The position numbers and the translations under genes are program-made. The notes below the pieces were generated by a model. That model did no database searches and was not told the origin of the DNA. It worked only from the letters and a program-made list of their open reading frames with translations. Source: Polaromonas sp. JS666 (GTDB lineage Bacteria; Pseudomonadota; Gammaproteobacteria; Burkholderiales; Burkholderiaceae_C). From it: a stretch of 64,000 bases of DNA. The DNA lies in assembly GCF_000013865.1 (NCBI RefSeq), contig NC_007948.1, positions 744,001 through 808,000 of the forward strand, given 5' to 3'. Position 1 is the stretch's first letter, and each line of letters begins with the position of its first letter. Shown one piece after another: positions 1-8,078 of this stretch.

Positions 1-552
1 GGTACCGGCCTGTGGACGTTCATGGGTGTTGCCACCGCCTTGTTCACGCTGTTCATTCTTGCCTACGCGATGCGCATGGACAGCGGCGATTGGTCGCCGA
101 TTGCGATGCCCTGGCAGTTGTGGCTTAGCACGGCGCTGCTGGTGGCCGGCAGCCTGCTGCTGCGGCGCGCCGCGGTGGCTGCGCGGAGTGGCCATTGGGC
201 CGCGGTCCGCATGCAACTGGGGGCGGGCGGCGCCTGCGCGCTGGCGTTTCTGGGTGTGCAACTCTGGGCCTGGCAGGTGCTGCAAGCCGCGCAGGTGATG
301 CCGGCCGGCAACCCGGCGGCCAGCTTCTTTTACCTGCTGACGGCCATGCACGGGCTCCACGTGATCGGGGGCCTGGCCGGCTGGGCGGTGACGGCGCGTG
401 GCGTGGGCCGCGTGGCCGGCCCGGCCTTCGCCTGGCGCGTTGCGCTGTGCGCGCGCTACTGGCACTTCCTGCTGGGGGTGTGGGTGGTGCTGTTTGCGAC
501 GCTCGGCTGGCTGACGCCGGAAGCCGTGCGCTGGATCTGCGGCACGGGCTGA
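1..552 (+). CDS. Heme-copper (cytochrome c) oxidase subunit III, 5' truncated by the window edge
   Basis: The reading frame is open from base 1 and the first in-window ATG (22) lies inside conserved sequence, so the true start is upstream; 183 residues are visible. The visible part is strongly hydrophobic, with about five membrane segments. It carries the subunit III signatures FFYLLTAMHGLHVIGG and YWHFLLGVWVVLF near the C-terminus. Subunit III is a structural membrane subunit of aa3/bo3-type terminal oxidases that stabilises the catalytic subunit I. The next two genes are a second subunit III and a subunit IV, so this is the distal end of an oxidase operon whose subunits I and II should lie to the left. 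Family certain; oxidase subtype not resolvable here. Confidence 0.88.
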   Translation, partial: GTGLWTFMGVATALFTLFILAYAMRMDSGDWSPIAMPWQLWLSTALLVAGSLLLRRAAVAARSGHWAAVRMQLGAGGACALAFLGVQLWAWQVLQAAQVMPAGNPAASFFYLLTAMHGLHVIGGLAGWAVTARGVGRVAGPAFAWRVALCARYWHFLLGVWVVLFATLGWLTPEAVRWICGTG

Positions 553-579
553 CGGCCGGCATGAACTTCTGGAGGCTCC

Positions 580-1290
580 ATGGACACCACGATACCAATG
601 GCTTCACCCCCAAGCGCTGCCGTTAGCGCCGCCAGCGCGGGAGTCGGCTGGCGCGGGCTGGTGTCCGACTGGTCGTCCGACCGCGAGGCTTTCCACGTCT
701 CGTGGGGCAAGGCGATGATGTGGATCTTCCTGCTCAGCGACACCTTCATCTTCAGCTGCTTCCTCACGGGCTACATGACGGTGCGCGTCTCGACCACCGT
801 GCCCTGGCCCAACCCCAGCCAGGTGTTCGCCCTGCACGTGGGCGGCACGGAGGTGCCCCTGCTGCTGATCGCCATCATGACCTTTGTGCTCATCAGCAGC
901 AGCGGCACCATGGCCATGGCGGTGAACTGCGCTTACCGGCGTGACCGCATCAACGCGGCCGTGCTGATGATTGTGACTGCCACGCTGGGCGAGACCTTCG
1001 TCGCCATGCAGGCCTTCGAATGGTCCAAGCTGATACTCGAGGAGGGCGTGCGGCCCTGGGGCAACCCCATGGGCGCGGCCCAGTTCGGCTCGGCCTTCTT
1101 CATGATCACCGGCTTTCACGGCCTGCACGTGACCGCCGGCGTCATCTACCTGCTGGTGGTGGCCACACGCCTGCTGCGCGGCCGCTACGAACAGTCGGGC
1201 AACTACCAGATCGTGGAGATCGTCGGCCTGTACTGGCACTTCGTCGACCTCGTCTGGGTGTTCATCTTTGCGTTTTTCTATCTCTGGTGA
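580..1290 (+). CDS. Cytochrome c oxidase subunit III (second copy)
   Basis: A 236-residue membrane protein of the COX3 family. After a ~40-residue hydrophilic N-terminus come about five membrane helices. Family motifs include LGETFVAMQAFEW, FHGLHVTAGVIYLL and YWHFVDLVWVFIFAFFYLW, the last being the usual C-terminus of subunit III. The ATG at 580 has GGAGG six bases upstream. It lies 27 bp after the previous subunit III gene and 23 bp before a subunit IV gene, all on the same strand. Two adjacent divergent subunit III genes suggest one of the alternative oxidase operons of Burkholderiales, in which both polypeptides belong to one complex; this last point is inferred from context. Confidence 0.93.
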   Translation: MDTTIPMASPPSAAVSAASAGVGWRGLVSDWSSDREAFHVSWGKAMMWIFLLSDTFIFSCFLTGYMTVRVSTTVPWPNPSQVFALHVGGTEVPLLLIAIMTFVLISSSGTMAMAVNCAYRRDRINAAVLMIVTATLGETFVAMQAFEWSKLILEEGVRPWGNPMGAAQFGSAFFMITGFHGLHVTAGVIYLLVVATRLLRGRYEQSGNYQIVEIVGLYWHFVDLVWVFIFAFFYLW

Positions 1291-1313
1291 CAGTCCCTGC
1301 TGAAAGCTTGACC

Positions 1314-1655
1314 ATGTCCTCCTCCCCATCGCCATCCTCATCGCCATCCTCCACCGGCCAGCAGCATCCGATCGGCCTGTACCTCAAGGTCTGGGGTCTG
1401 CTCTTCGTGCTCAGCACCATGTCCTACCTGGTGGATTATTTCCACTTCCAGGGCTATCTGCGCTGGGGCCTGATCCTGGTCTTCATGCTGCTCAAGGCAG
1501 GGCTCATCGTTGCGGTGTTCATGCACATGGCCTGGGAGCGGCTGGCACTGGTCTATGCCATCCTGGTTCCGCCGCTGGCCGTGCTGGTGCTGGTCGGCCT
1601 GATGGCTGCCGAGGCTGACCACACCTTCCTCACCCGGTTGCTGTTTTTCCGCTAG
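1314..1655 (+). CDS. Cytochrome c oxidase subunit IV (prokaryotic COX4 family)
   Basis: A 113-residue protein with a Ser/Pro-rich N-terminal tail (about residues 2-14) followed by three hydrophobic helices. The spacing and the phrase LKAGLIVAVFMHMAWERL match the small prokaryotic subunit IV family (CyoD/CtaF-like), where the K-x-x-L-I-x-x-x-F-M-H core sits in the second helix. The open frame extends upstream into the previous gene, but the ATG at 1314 is the sensible start because it follows the subunit III stop by 23 bp. It closes the oxidase operon. The role is accessory: stability and assembly of the oxidase core in the inner membrane. Confidence 0.85.
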   Translation: MSSSPSPSSSPSSTGQQHPIGLYLKVWGLLFVLSTMSYLVDYFHFQGYLRWGLILVFMLLKAGLIVAVFMHMAWERLALVYAILVPPLAVLVLVGLMAAEADHTFLTRLLFFR

Positions 1656-1714
1656 GGCCAATACTGTTCGGTTAAGTTATTCACCCTGAATCGGAATGAG
1701 CAAAACCTTGATTT

Positions 1715-1791
1715 GTCATTGCGGGCCTGACCCGCAATCCATGGATCCCGGATCGGGCCTGCCCCGGACTTGATCCGGGGTCCGGGATGAC
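1715..1791. repeat. Palindromic intergenic repeat unit bounded by GTCAT/ATGAC
   Basis: A 77-bp unit in the 302-bp gap between the oxidase operon and the RraA-family gene. It starts GTCAT and ends ATGAC and contains nested inverted repeats: GCGGG/CCCGC (1721-1735), ATCCCGGA (1745-1752) with TCCGGGAT (1781-1788), and inside it CCCCGGA (1762-1768) with TCCGGGG (1774-1780). The structure resembles REP-type elements. No T-run follows, so it is not a canonical terminator, although it could shape the 3' end of the oxidase mRNA. The rest of the gap shows nothing recognisable. Confidence 0.6.
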
Positions 1792-1957
1792 AAACCAGGG
1801 GCAAGGGCTTAGCTCAACCGTATTGCCGCCAGGGCTGGGTGGCGAGGGACTGGCTGGGAGTCATGGCGGGGGAGTGACGGCAGGAGCGTGACTCTGTGCG
1901 AGGTGCGCGCCGGGAATCCGGTGCATCATTGCTACATCTACCTCCATGGAGTTTCCA

Positions 1958-2680
1958 ATGCCACAGACCCCGGTCATCCCGCTGAACCCAGAAGTCATCG
2001 AAACACTCAAGCGCATCACCACCGCCACGCTGACCACGGTCCTGCTCAAAAAGGGCCTGCGCAATGTCTGGATGCGCGGCACGCGCCCTCTGCGCCCGGA
2101 CCAGCCGCGCCAGGTGGGGCGTGCCTTCACGCTGCGGTTTGTGCCGGCCCGTGAAGACTTGGCCACGCCGGCCTCGTGGGGCGCTCCGATTTCGACGCGC
2201 GCGGCCATCGAGGCCATGCCCGAGGGCGTGGTTGCGGTGGTGGGCGCCCTCGGCGTGACCGATGCCGGCATCTTCGGCGACATTCTCTGCGCCCGCATGC
2301 AAAAGCGCGGTGTGGCCGCGCTGGTGACCGATGGCGTGGTGCGCGACCTGTCGGGCGTGCTGGACACCGGCTTGCCTGTCTGGTGCCAGGGCACGGCCGC
2401 CCCCGCGTCGGTGGCGGGACTCACGTTTGTCAACTGGCAGGAGCCCGTGGGCTGCGGCGGTGTCGCAGTGTTCCCCAACGATGTGGTCGTTGTCGATACC
2501 GACGGCGCGGTGCTGATTCCGGCAGCGCTGGTCGACGAGGTGGTCGAAGCGGCGGTGGAGCATGAACGCCTCGAGGAGTGGATCATGCAGCAGGTGAGCC
2601 AGGGCTCGCCGCTGCCCGGCCTGTACCCGCCGAACGAGGAAAACCGGGCACGCTATGACGCCTGGCGGCGCGGCGCCTGA
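1958..2680 (+). CDS. RraA-family protein (HMG/CHA aldolase-like or RNase activity regulator-like)
   Basis: A 240-residue single-domain protein of the RraA/MenG-like fold. It has the family Gly-Asp at 107-108 and the Arg-Asp pair at 129-130 (within DGVVRDLSG), about 22 residues apart as in metal-dependent 4-hydroxy-4-methyl-2-oxoglutarate aldolases. An ATG at 1946 is also in frame, but GGAG at 1948-1951 lies six bases before the ATG at 1958, so I chose the latter. Members act either as class II pyruvate aldolases in aromatic degradation or as RraA-type regulators; the longer C-terminal tail (about residues 195-240) is more like the aldolase/uncharacterised branch. The gene appears monocistronic, so context does not settle the role. 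Confidence 0.82.
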   Translation: MPQTPVIPLNPEVIETLKRITTATLTTVLLKKGLRNVWMRGTRPLRPDQPRQVGRAFTLRFVPAREDLATPASWGAPISTRAAIEAMPEGVVAVVGALGVTDAGIFGDILCARMQKRGVAALVTDGVVRDLSGVLDTGLPVWCQGTAAPASVAGLTFVNWQEPVGCGGVAVFPNDVVVVDTDGAVLIPAALVDEVVEAAVEHERLEEWIMQQVSQGSPLPGLYPPNEENRARYDAWRRGA

Positions 2681-2723
2681 ACCACTGCGGGAACTGCCGT
2701 GTCGGCCGGGGCTGTAGCGTGGC

Positions 2724-3878
2724 TCAGCTGAACCACTTCTTCACGTCCACCGTTGACCGTCGTCCAACACCCTCGTAGTGCGTCGAGAGCCAGGCCGCCG
2801 CCCGTTCGCGCCCCTGGTCCCGCAACAGTTCCAGAAACGGGCCGTGCGCCAGCAGCTTGGTCTCGCTGCGCTGCAGGCTCACCAGCTCGGCGGAGTCGAC
2901 CATGTGAAAGCGCATCTTCTGCAATCGCCGCTCCAGCCGTCCCATGGTCAGGAAGGTCGGGCTTGCAAACTCCGTCGCATGGGCGAACATGCGCATCTCG
3001 CGCATGAAGGTGGCGTTGAACGCCAGCTCCACAATGCGTGCCTCGATCTCCTCCACGCTGCGCGGCGTGCCATCGCGCTCAAGCGGGCTCAGCAGGACCA
3101 GCAACACATCGCGTGACTCGCAGTCGTAGAACAGCGGAAACACTGCCGGATTGGCCGAGTAGCCGCCGTCCCAATACGGCTGGCCATCGATTTCCACCGA
3201 GTGATGGATCTTGGGCAGACAGGCGGAGGCCAGCAACACCTCGGCCGTGAGTTCATGTTCCCGAAACACGCGCAGCTTGCCGGTGTTCACCTGTGTGGTG
3301 CCAATGAACAGCTTGAACGGACTGCCTGCACGCAGGCGCTCGAAGTCGACCTGCCGGTTGAGCAGGTCGCGCAAGGGGTTCAGTTCCAGCGGGTTGAGCT
3401 GCGAGGGCGAGAAATACCCGGCCCAGTTCGCCAGCATCTTGCTGGCCGGCGACAGGCTGATGGCGTCGCCCTGTCCCTGGGTCATCATGCCCCAGGGCAT
3501 CTGCTTTCCGACCTCGCCCCAGAAGTCGGCCAGGCCCTGGCGCGCGCCCTCACGCTGGCCCTTCATCCAGCCGTCTGCAAAAACCACGGCATTCATGGCC
3601 CCGGCGCTGCTGCCGCTCAGGCCCTCGAACTGGACGCGCGGGTCTTCGAGCAGCGCGTCCAATACGCCCCAGGTGAAGGCCCCGTGCGCACCACCGCCCT
3701 GAAGCGCCAGGTTGACCCGGTCCGGTGAAGAGCGCCGACCCAGCCAGTTTTTTGAGGCTGTACCCGGGCTGGATTCCGGGGCTGGCGCGGGGCGGGGGCC
3801 CAGCAGGCGCTTGAGTCGCGCGAGGCTTGACTGCTTCGGGGCCTTGGCGCGTCGCGGTGTTGCTCCACTGTCGATCAA
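2724..3878 (-). CDS. Patatin-like phospholipase
   Basis: A serine lipid hydrolase of the patatin fold. With the start used here (384 residues) it shows the oxyanion-hole glycine motif GGGAHGAF at 61-68, the nucleophile elbow GSSAG at 89-93 (Ser91), and the catalytic Asp in WDGGYSANP (Asp237), so the Ser-Asp dyad is complete. No signal peptide is evident, which suggests a cytoplasmic or membrane-associated enzyme. The frame is open to 4049, but the N-terminal extension is unlike the family. I prefer a TTG start at 3878, preceded by AAGGAG four bases upstream. The gene is divergent from the FAH-family gene. The start is the weak point; the family is sure. Confidence 0.85.
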   Translation of the reverse strand: MIDSGATPRRAKAPKQSSLARLKRLLGPRPAPAPESSPGTASKNWLGRRSSPDRVNLALQGGGAHGAFTWGVLDALLEDPRVQFEGLSGSSAGAMNAVVFADGWMKGQREGARQGLADFWGEVGKQMPWGMMTQGQGDAISLSPASKMLANWAGYFSPSQLNPLELNPLRDLLNRQVDFERLRAGSPFKLFIGTTQVNTGKLRVFREHELTAEVLLASACLPKIHHSVEIDGQPYWDGGYSANPAVFPLFYDCESRDVLLVLLSPLERDGTPRSVEEIEARIVELAFNATFMREMRMFAHATEFASPTFLTMGRLERRLQKMRFHMVDSAELVSLQRSETKLLAHGPFLELLRDQGRERAAAWLSTHYEGVGRRSTVDVKKWFS

Positions 3879-4090
3879 ATGAACTCCTTCCCGGCGGGCG
3901 AAATGCCCTGTGGGTGTCGGTTCAGTATAGGGTTTTCCCGTATAAAACAGCGCAAACTCATTTGACCTTGCAAAAAAGGGGTTGAATGGCCGGCAGTACG
4001 GCCCGGTGACGAGCCGGGGCCTCGCAGCGCTGTAGCATTGGGGTTGCAAGCCATGAAATTGCGCATCCTCCCCTTGTCAAAATACGGTTA

Positions 4091-4135
4091 TCCGTACCGC
4101 CCGTAATCACCCGTAACCCCCGTTAATCCGCGTTC
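4091..4135. repeat. Helically phased CCGTAA-type repeats before the FAH-family gene
   Basis: CCGTA or CGTTA cores recur at 4092, 4101, 4111 and 4121 with a weaker CGTT at 4131, a spacing of about 9-10 bp or one helical turn. A small inverted repeat, TACGG/CCGTA, overlaps the first copy. The array ends about 20 bp before the ATG at 4152. It could be a cooperative protein-binding array or a low-complexity tract; only the sequence pattern is directly visible. Confidence 0.4.
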
Positions 4136-4151
4136 CATTCGCCACACCACC

Positions 4152-5330
4152 ATGAAAAATTTATTGAGCCTGTCCGCGACCCTGCCTGTTGACGCCCCCG
4201 ACGCACTGCTGATTGGCCGGGTCTGGGTCGAGGGTTCCGGCCCCGTGCTGGCGCTGGTCAATCCCGGCGGCGTGTTTGACCTCTCCAGCCTGGCGCCGAC
4301 TGCGAGCCAGCTGCTGGAGTTGCCGGACCTGGCCAGGGCCGTGCGCGCTGCCGCGCCGTCGTTGCCGCGCCTGGCGGGCACGGCCGAGGTGCTGGCCAAT
4401 TCGCATGCGGACGCGCACGACCCGAAACTGCCCTGGCTGCTCGCGCCGTGCGATCTGCAGGCCATCAAGGCGGCGGGGGTCACGTTTGTCGCTTCCATGC
4501 TGGAGCGGGTGATTGAAGAGCAGGCCGGCGGCGATGCCAGCAAGGCCGAGTCCGTGCGCCGCGCGGTGGTTGATGTGATGGGCGAGAACCTCAGCAGCAT
4601 CAAGCCCGGTTCGCCGGAGGCGGCCCAGCTCAAGGAGGTGCTGATTGTCCAGGGCGTCTGGTCGCAATACCTGGAGGTCGGCATTGGGCCCGACGCGGAG
4701 ATCTTCACCAAGAGCCAGCCCATGAGCGCGGTGGGCACAGGCGCTGAAGTCGGTCTGCACCCGCACAGCCACTGGAACAACCCCGAGCCTGAAATCGTGC
4801 TGGCGGTGAATTCGCGCGGCGAAGTGCAGGGCGCCTCGCTGGGCAATGACGTCAACCTGCGTGACTTTGAAGGGCGCAGCGCGCTGCTGCTGGGTAAGGC
4901 CAAGGACAACAACGCTTCATGCGCCATCGGACCTTTCATTCGCCTGCTGGACGACCACTTCACCATGGACGATGTGCGCAGCAGCGAGCTGGCCATGACG
5001 GTGACCGGGCCGGAGGGTTTTGAAATGAAAGGCGGCAGTTCGCTGAGCCTGATCAGCCGCGACCCGCTGGACCTGGTGGCCCAGGCGATTGGCGCCAACC
5101 ACCAGTATCCCGACGGCTTCATGCTGTTTCTGGGCACCATGTTCGCCCCCACGCAGGACCGGCACGGCCCCGGCCAGGGCTTCACCCATGTGGTGGGCGA
5201 CCTGGTGACGGTGGCGACGCCGCAGCTGGGCAGCCTGGTGAACCGCGTCACCACGTCGGACAAGGCCGCGCCCTGGACTTTTGGCGTCACGGCGCTGATG
5301 CAGAGCCTGGCGGGCCGCGGCCTGCTGTAG
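4152..5330 (+). CDS. Fumarylacetoacetate hydrolase (FAH) family protein
   Basis: A 392-residue protein with a C-terminal FAH-type domain. The metal-binding acidic cluster is recognisable as NPEPEIVLAV followed about 25 residues later by GNDVNLRDFEG, and the LGKAKDNNASCAIGPF stretch is typical of the subgroup acting on sugar-acid or 2-keto-acid substrates. The N-terminal ~150 residues form the usual variable region. FAH enzymes cleave or hydrate 2-keto acids with Mg2+ or Mn2+. The specific substrate cannot be read from sequence; dehydratase-like members of this length often act in pentose/sugar-acid catabolism. Divergent from the patatin gene and 18 bp upstream of queC, possibly cotranscribed. 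Confidence 0.85.
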   Translation: MKNLLSLSATLPVDAPDALLIGRVWVEGSGPVLALVNPGGVFDLSSLAPTASQLLELPDLARAVRAAAPSLPRLAGTAEVLANSHADAHDPKLPWLLAPCDLQAIKAAGVTFVASMLERVIEEQAGGDASKAESVRRAVVDVMGENLSSIKPGSPEAAQLKEVLIVQGVWSQYLEVGIGPDAEIFTKSQPMSAVGTGAEVGLHPHSHWNNPEPEIVLAVNSRGEVQGASLGNDVNLRDFEGRSALLLGKAKDNNASCAIGPFIRLLDDHFTMDDVRSSELAMTVTGPEGFEMKGGSSLSLISRDPLDLVAQAIGANHQYPDGFMLFLGTMFAPTQDRHGPGQGFTHVVGDLVTVATPQLGSLVNRVTTSDKAAPWTFGVTALMQSLAGRGLL

Positions 5331-5348
5331 AAAGGGGTGGAGCCGGCC

Positions 5349-6056
5349 ATGCATACCTCCGCACTCGTGCTGTTTTCCGGGGGGCAGGATTCGACCACCT
5401 GCCTGGCCCAGGCGCTCTCCAAATACGAGCGCGTGGAAACCGTCGCCTTTGACTACGGCCAGCGTCACAAGGTCGAGCTTGACGCACGCCTGAATGTGCT
5501 GCGCGAAATCAAAAGCCGGTTTCCGCACTGGGCGCCCAAGCTGGGCGAAGACCATCTGCTCGACCTGGCCGTGCTGGGGCAGGTGAGCGACACCTCGCTG
5601 ACGCGCGACGTGGCCTTCAAGATGGAAAACTCGGGCCTGCCCAACACCTTTGTGCCGGGGCGCAACCTGCTGTTTCTCACGCTGGCGGCCGCGCTGGCTT
5701 ACCGGCGCGATTTGCAGGTGCTGGTGACGGGTGTTTGCGAAACCGATTTTTCAGGCTACCCCGACTGCCGCGACGACACCATCAAGGCCATGCAGCTGGC
5801 GCTCTCGCTGGGCATGGACAAGCGCTTTTTGATCGAGACACCGCTGATGTGGATCGACAAGGCCGACACCTGGCGCCTGGCCCATGCGCTGGGCGGCCAG
5901 GCGCTGGTCGATCTGATCATCGAGCACACCCACACCTGCTACCTGGGTGACCGCACGCACCGGCAGGCCTGGGGTTATGGCTGTGGGGCATGCCCGGCCT
6001 GCGAGCTGCGGGCGCGCGGCTATGAGCGCTATGCGGCGGCCTTGTCGAAGCCGTAA
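5349..6056 (+). CDS. queC: 7-cyano-7-deazaguanine synthase QueC
   Basis: A 235-residue ATP-dependent enzyme that converts 7-carboxy-7-deazaguanine to preQ0 for queuosine tRNA modification. The N-terminal PP-loop SGGQDSTT (residues 10-17) binds ATP, and the C-terminal zinc site is visible in CYLGDRTH followed by CGACPAC, giving the four expected cysteines. An upstream GTG at 5337 is in frame, but GGAG at 5339-5342 is correctly spaced for the ATG at 5349. The last 28 bp overlap the 3' end of the convergent ABM-domain gene. No preQ1-type riboswitch is evident in the short upstream gap. Confidence 0.95.
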   Translation: MHTSALVLFSGGQDSTTCLAQALSKYERVETVAFDYGQRHKVELDARLNVLREIKSRFPHWAPKLGEDHLLDLAVLGQVSDTSLTRDVAFKMENSGLPNTFVPGRNLLFLTLAAALAYRRDLQVLVTGVCETDFSGYPDCRDDTIKAMQLALSLGMDKRFLIETPLMWIDKADTWRLAHALGGQALVDLIIEHTHTCYLGDRTHRQAWGYGCGACPACELRARGYERYAAALSKP

Positions 6057-6355
6057 TCGCGTTCAACCTTTGCAATGCGCGTTTTGTACTGGGTGTACCA
6101 GTCGCTGCGACCGGTTTGTTGTGCAATCAGGTGCTCGGCATGGGCCTTCCAGGCTTTGATGGATGCGAGATCCTGCCAATAGCTCACGGTAATGCCCACG
6201 TCTTCACGGGCTGACTCCGCGCCGAGAAAACCCGACTGCTGAACAGCGAGCTCCATCATGCGGTCCGACATGTCGCCGTAACCCTTGTCGCCCTCGGCGC
6301 GCAGTGAGGTGAAGATGACGGCGTAGTAAGGGGCTGGGGGAGTGGCTGCAATCAC
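6029..6355 (-). CDS. Antibiotic biosynthesis monooxygenase (ABM) domain protein
   Basis: A 108-residue one-domain protein of the dimeric alpha/beta-barrel (ABM/YgiN-like) superfamily. The core runs from [12 protein letters not shown] to [22 protein letters not shown], with the family's W-x-x-x-A-x-x-A-W-x-x-x-x-E-H pattern. GTG start at 6355 with GGAG five bases upstream. Such proteins act as cofactor-free monooxygenases, heme-degrading enzymes or stress-related proteins. It lies 39 bp downstream of an MFS transporter that itself ends in an ABM-like domain, so the two are probably cotranscribed and functionally linked. Its 3' end overlaps queC by 28 bp on the opposite strand. Confidence 0.85.
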   Translation of the reverse strand: MIAATPPAPYYAVIFTSLRAEGDKGYGDMSDRMMELAVQQSGFLGAESAREDVGITVSYWQDLASIKAWKAHAEHLIAQQTGRSDWYTQYKTRIAKVERDYGFDKAAA

Positions 6356-6394
6356 GATGGCTCCGTGGGTTGGTGGGGACTTGGGTCCCGGAGT

Positions 6395-8014
6395 TTAGCC
6401 CCGCCCTGGCGACTCGACCACGCTGCGGGTCACCAGTGGCGGCTCGTCGCCGATATGAAAGGCGAGTTTGCGTTCGCGCAAGGCCACGTCGCTGGCGGTC
6501 ACGCGGTCAAAGCGCCGCAGGTGTTCGGTCCATGACTCGTCAATGATCTGTTCGATGTAGCGGCCCGGGTTGCCGATGTCGCGCAGCAGCGCCCAGTCGA
6601 GTGCTCCCTGGCGCAGGCGGCTGCGGCGGCTTTCCTGCATCAGCGCGCGAAAGTCGTCGGCACGGGCCGGGTCTATCAGGTATTCAATGGTGACCACCAC
6701 ATGGCCCGCACCGGGCGGCACGTCGGCCACCGGCACCTTGAATTGACGTGATGGTGTCAGGTCTTCCTCGATGCTGAGGTCCGTGACCCAGCGCTGGGCC
6801 AGCAGCATGGTGACGGTGCCGCTCAGCGCGGCCACCAGCAGGCCCGTCGGCACGCTGGTGAGCGTGGCTACCTGGCCCCACAGCGCGGCGCCGAGGGCGC
6901 TGGCGCCCATGATCGCCATCTGGTACATCGACATGCCGCGTGCGCGCACCCAGTCAGGCAGCGACAGTTGGGCCGAGACGCTGAGCGAATTGGCGCAGGA
7001 GATCCAGGCCATGCCATTGAGCAGCATGGCCGGCACGGCGATATAGATATTCGGCGCCAGCGCCATGACGGCGGTGGAGGCCGACTGCAGCACGGTGGCG
7101 CGCAGCACCAGCGTGTCGCGCGGCATCATCTGGCGCAGGCGCGGCAGGTACATGGCGGCGATGATGGCCCCCGCCCCCATCGAGGCCAGCAGCAGCGTGA
7201 AGGTGCCGGCACCGCCGCCGTGCAGGTTGCGCGCCACCAGCGGCAGCAGCGCCAGCAGGGCGGTGGAATGCAGGAAAAACAGCGAGACGCGTACCAGCAC
7301 GGCCCGCAGGCGGTGCGACTGACGGACAAACTGCAGTCCCACGCGCATGGCGCTGACCAGGCGCTCACGCCCCAGCGGGCTGGGTACATGGTCGCGCCGC
7401 CAGCGCATGATGATGAAGCCCGAGATGACCGACAGCACGGCATTGAGCACAAATACCCAGGCGGTGCCGGCACCGGCAATCAGTGCGCCGGCCACCAGCG
7501 GGCCGATGATGCGCGAGGCATTCATGGACACACCGTTCAAGGCCAGCGCGGCCGGCAACTGCGGGCGCGGCACCAGTTCGGGCACGATGGCGGCGAACAC
7601 TGGCCAGCGCATGGCCAGCCCGATGCCGTTGGCGAAGGTCAGGGCCAGCAGCAGCGGCGGCGTCATCACGTCCGAGATCACGGCGATGCACAGCAGCGTC
7701 GCCACGCCGGCAATCCAGAACTGCGTCATGATGAAGTAGCGCCGCCGGTCCAGGATGTCGGCCAGCGCGCCGCTGGGCAGGCCGAGCAGGAACACCGGCA
7801 GGGTCGAGGCCGACTGCACCAGCGCCACCCAGAGCGGCGTGGTGGTCATGGACGTCATCATCCACGCGGCGGCCACGTCGTTCATCCACATGCAGATGTT
7901 GGCCACCAGCCAGGTGCTCCACAGCATGCGGAATACCGGGTAGGTGATGGGCGTCCACGGCGACAGCGATTCAGCGGCGGACAGTGGCGTTGCCTTGAGT
8001 GGTTCTTCGGGCAT
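6395..8014 (-). CDS. MFS transporter with C-terminal ABM-like domain (MFS_3 / EntS-like)
   Basis: A 539-residue protein. Residues ~25-415 form a 12-helix major facilitator domain of the MFS_3 (EntS-like) type. After a linker, residues ~430-525 form a soluble domain beginning VVVTIEYLIDPARADDFRALM and containing ESWTEHLRRFDRVT, which resembles an ABM ferredoxin-like fold. This architecture is a known but poorly understood combination. The neighbour downstream is a free-standing ABM protein and the gene upstream is an ABC exporter, so the cluster looks like an export/detoxification unit. Substrate unknown. Start ATG at 8014, 64 bp after the ABC gene. Confidence 0.85.
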   Translation of the reverse strand: MPEEPLKATPLSAAESLSPWTPITYPVFRMLWSTWLVANICMWMNDVAAAWMMTSMTTTPLWVALVQSASTLPVFLLGLPSGALADILDRRRYFIMTQFWIAGVATLLCIAVISDVMTPPLLLALTFANGIGLAMRWPVFAAIVPELVPRPQLPAALALNGVSMNASRIIGPLVAGALIAGAGTAWVFVLNAVLSVISGFIIMRWRRDHVPSPLGRERLVSAMRVGLQFVRQSHRLRAVLVRVSLFFLHSTALLALLPLVARNLHGGGAGTFTLLLASMGAGAIIAAMYLPRLRQMMPRDTLVLRATVLQSASTAVMALAPNIYIAVPAMLLNGMAWISCANSLSVSAQLSLPDWVRARGMSMYQMAIMGASALGAALWGQVATLTSVPTGLLVAALSGTVTMLLAQRWVTDLSIEEDLTPSRQFKVPVADVPPGAGHVVVTIEYLIDPARADDFRALMQESRRSRLRQGALDWALLRDIGNPGRYIEQIIDESWTEHLRRFDRVTASDVALRERKLAFHIGDEPPLVTRSVVESPGRG

Positions 8015-8078
8015 TCAGTGATTTTTCCGTTTTCTGCCGAGTTGTGTCCGATTTACTTCCAGGTTCTTCCGGGATTTT

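Noticed and set aside
3879..4049. N-terminal extension of the patatin gene
   Set aside because: Composition unlike the family and a good AAGGAG-TTG start lies downstream; still possible, so noted.
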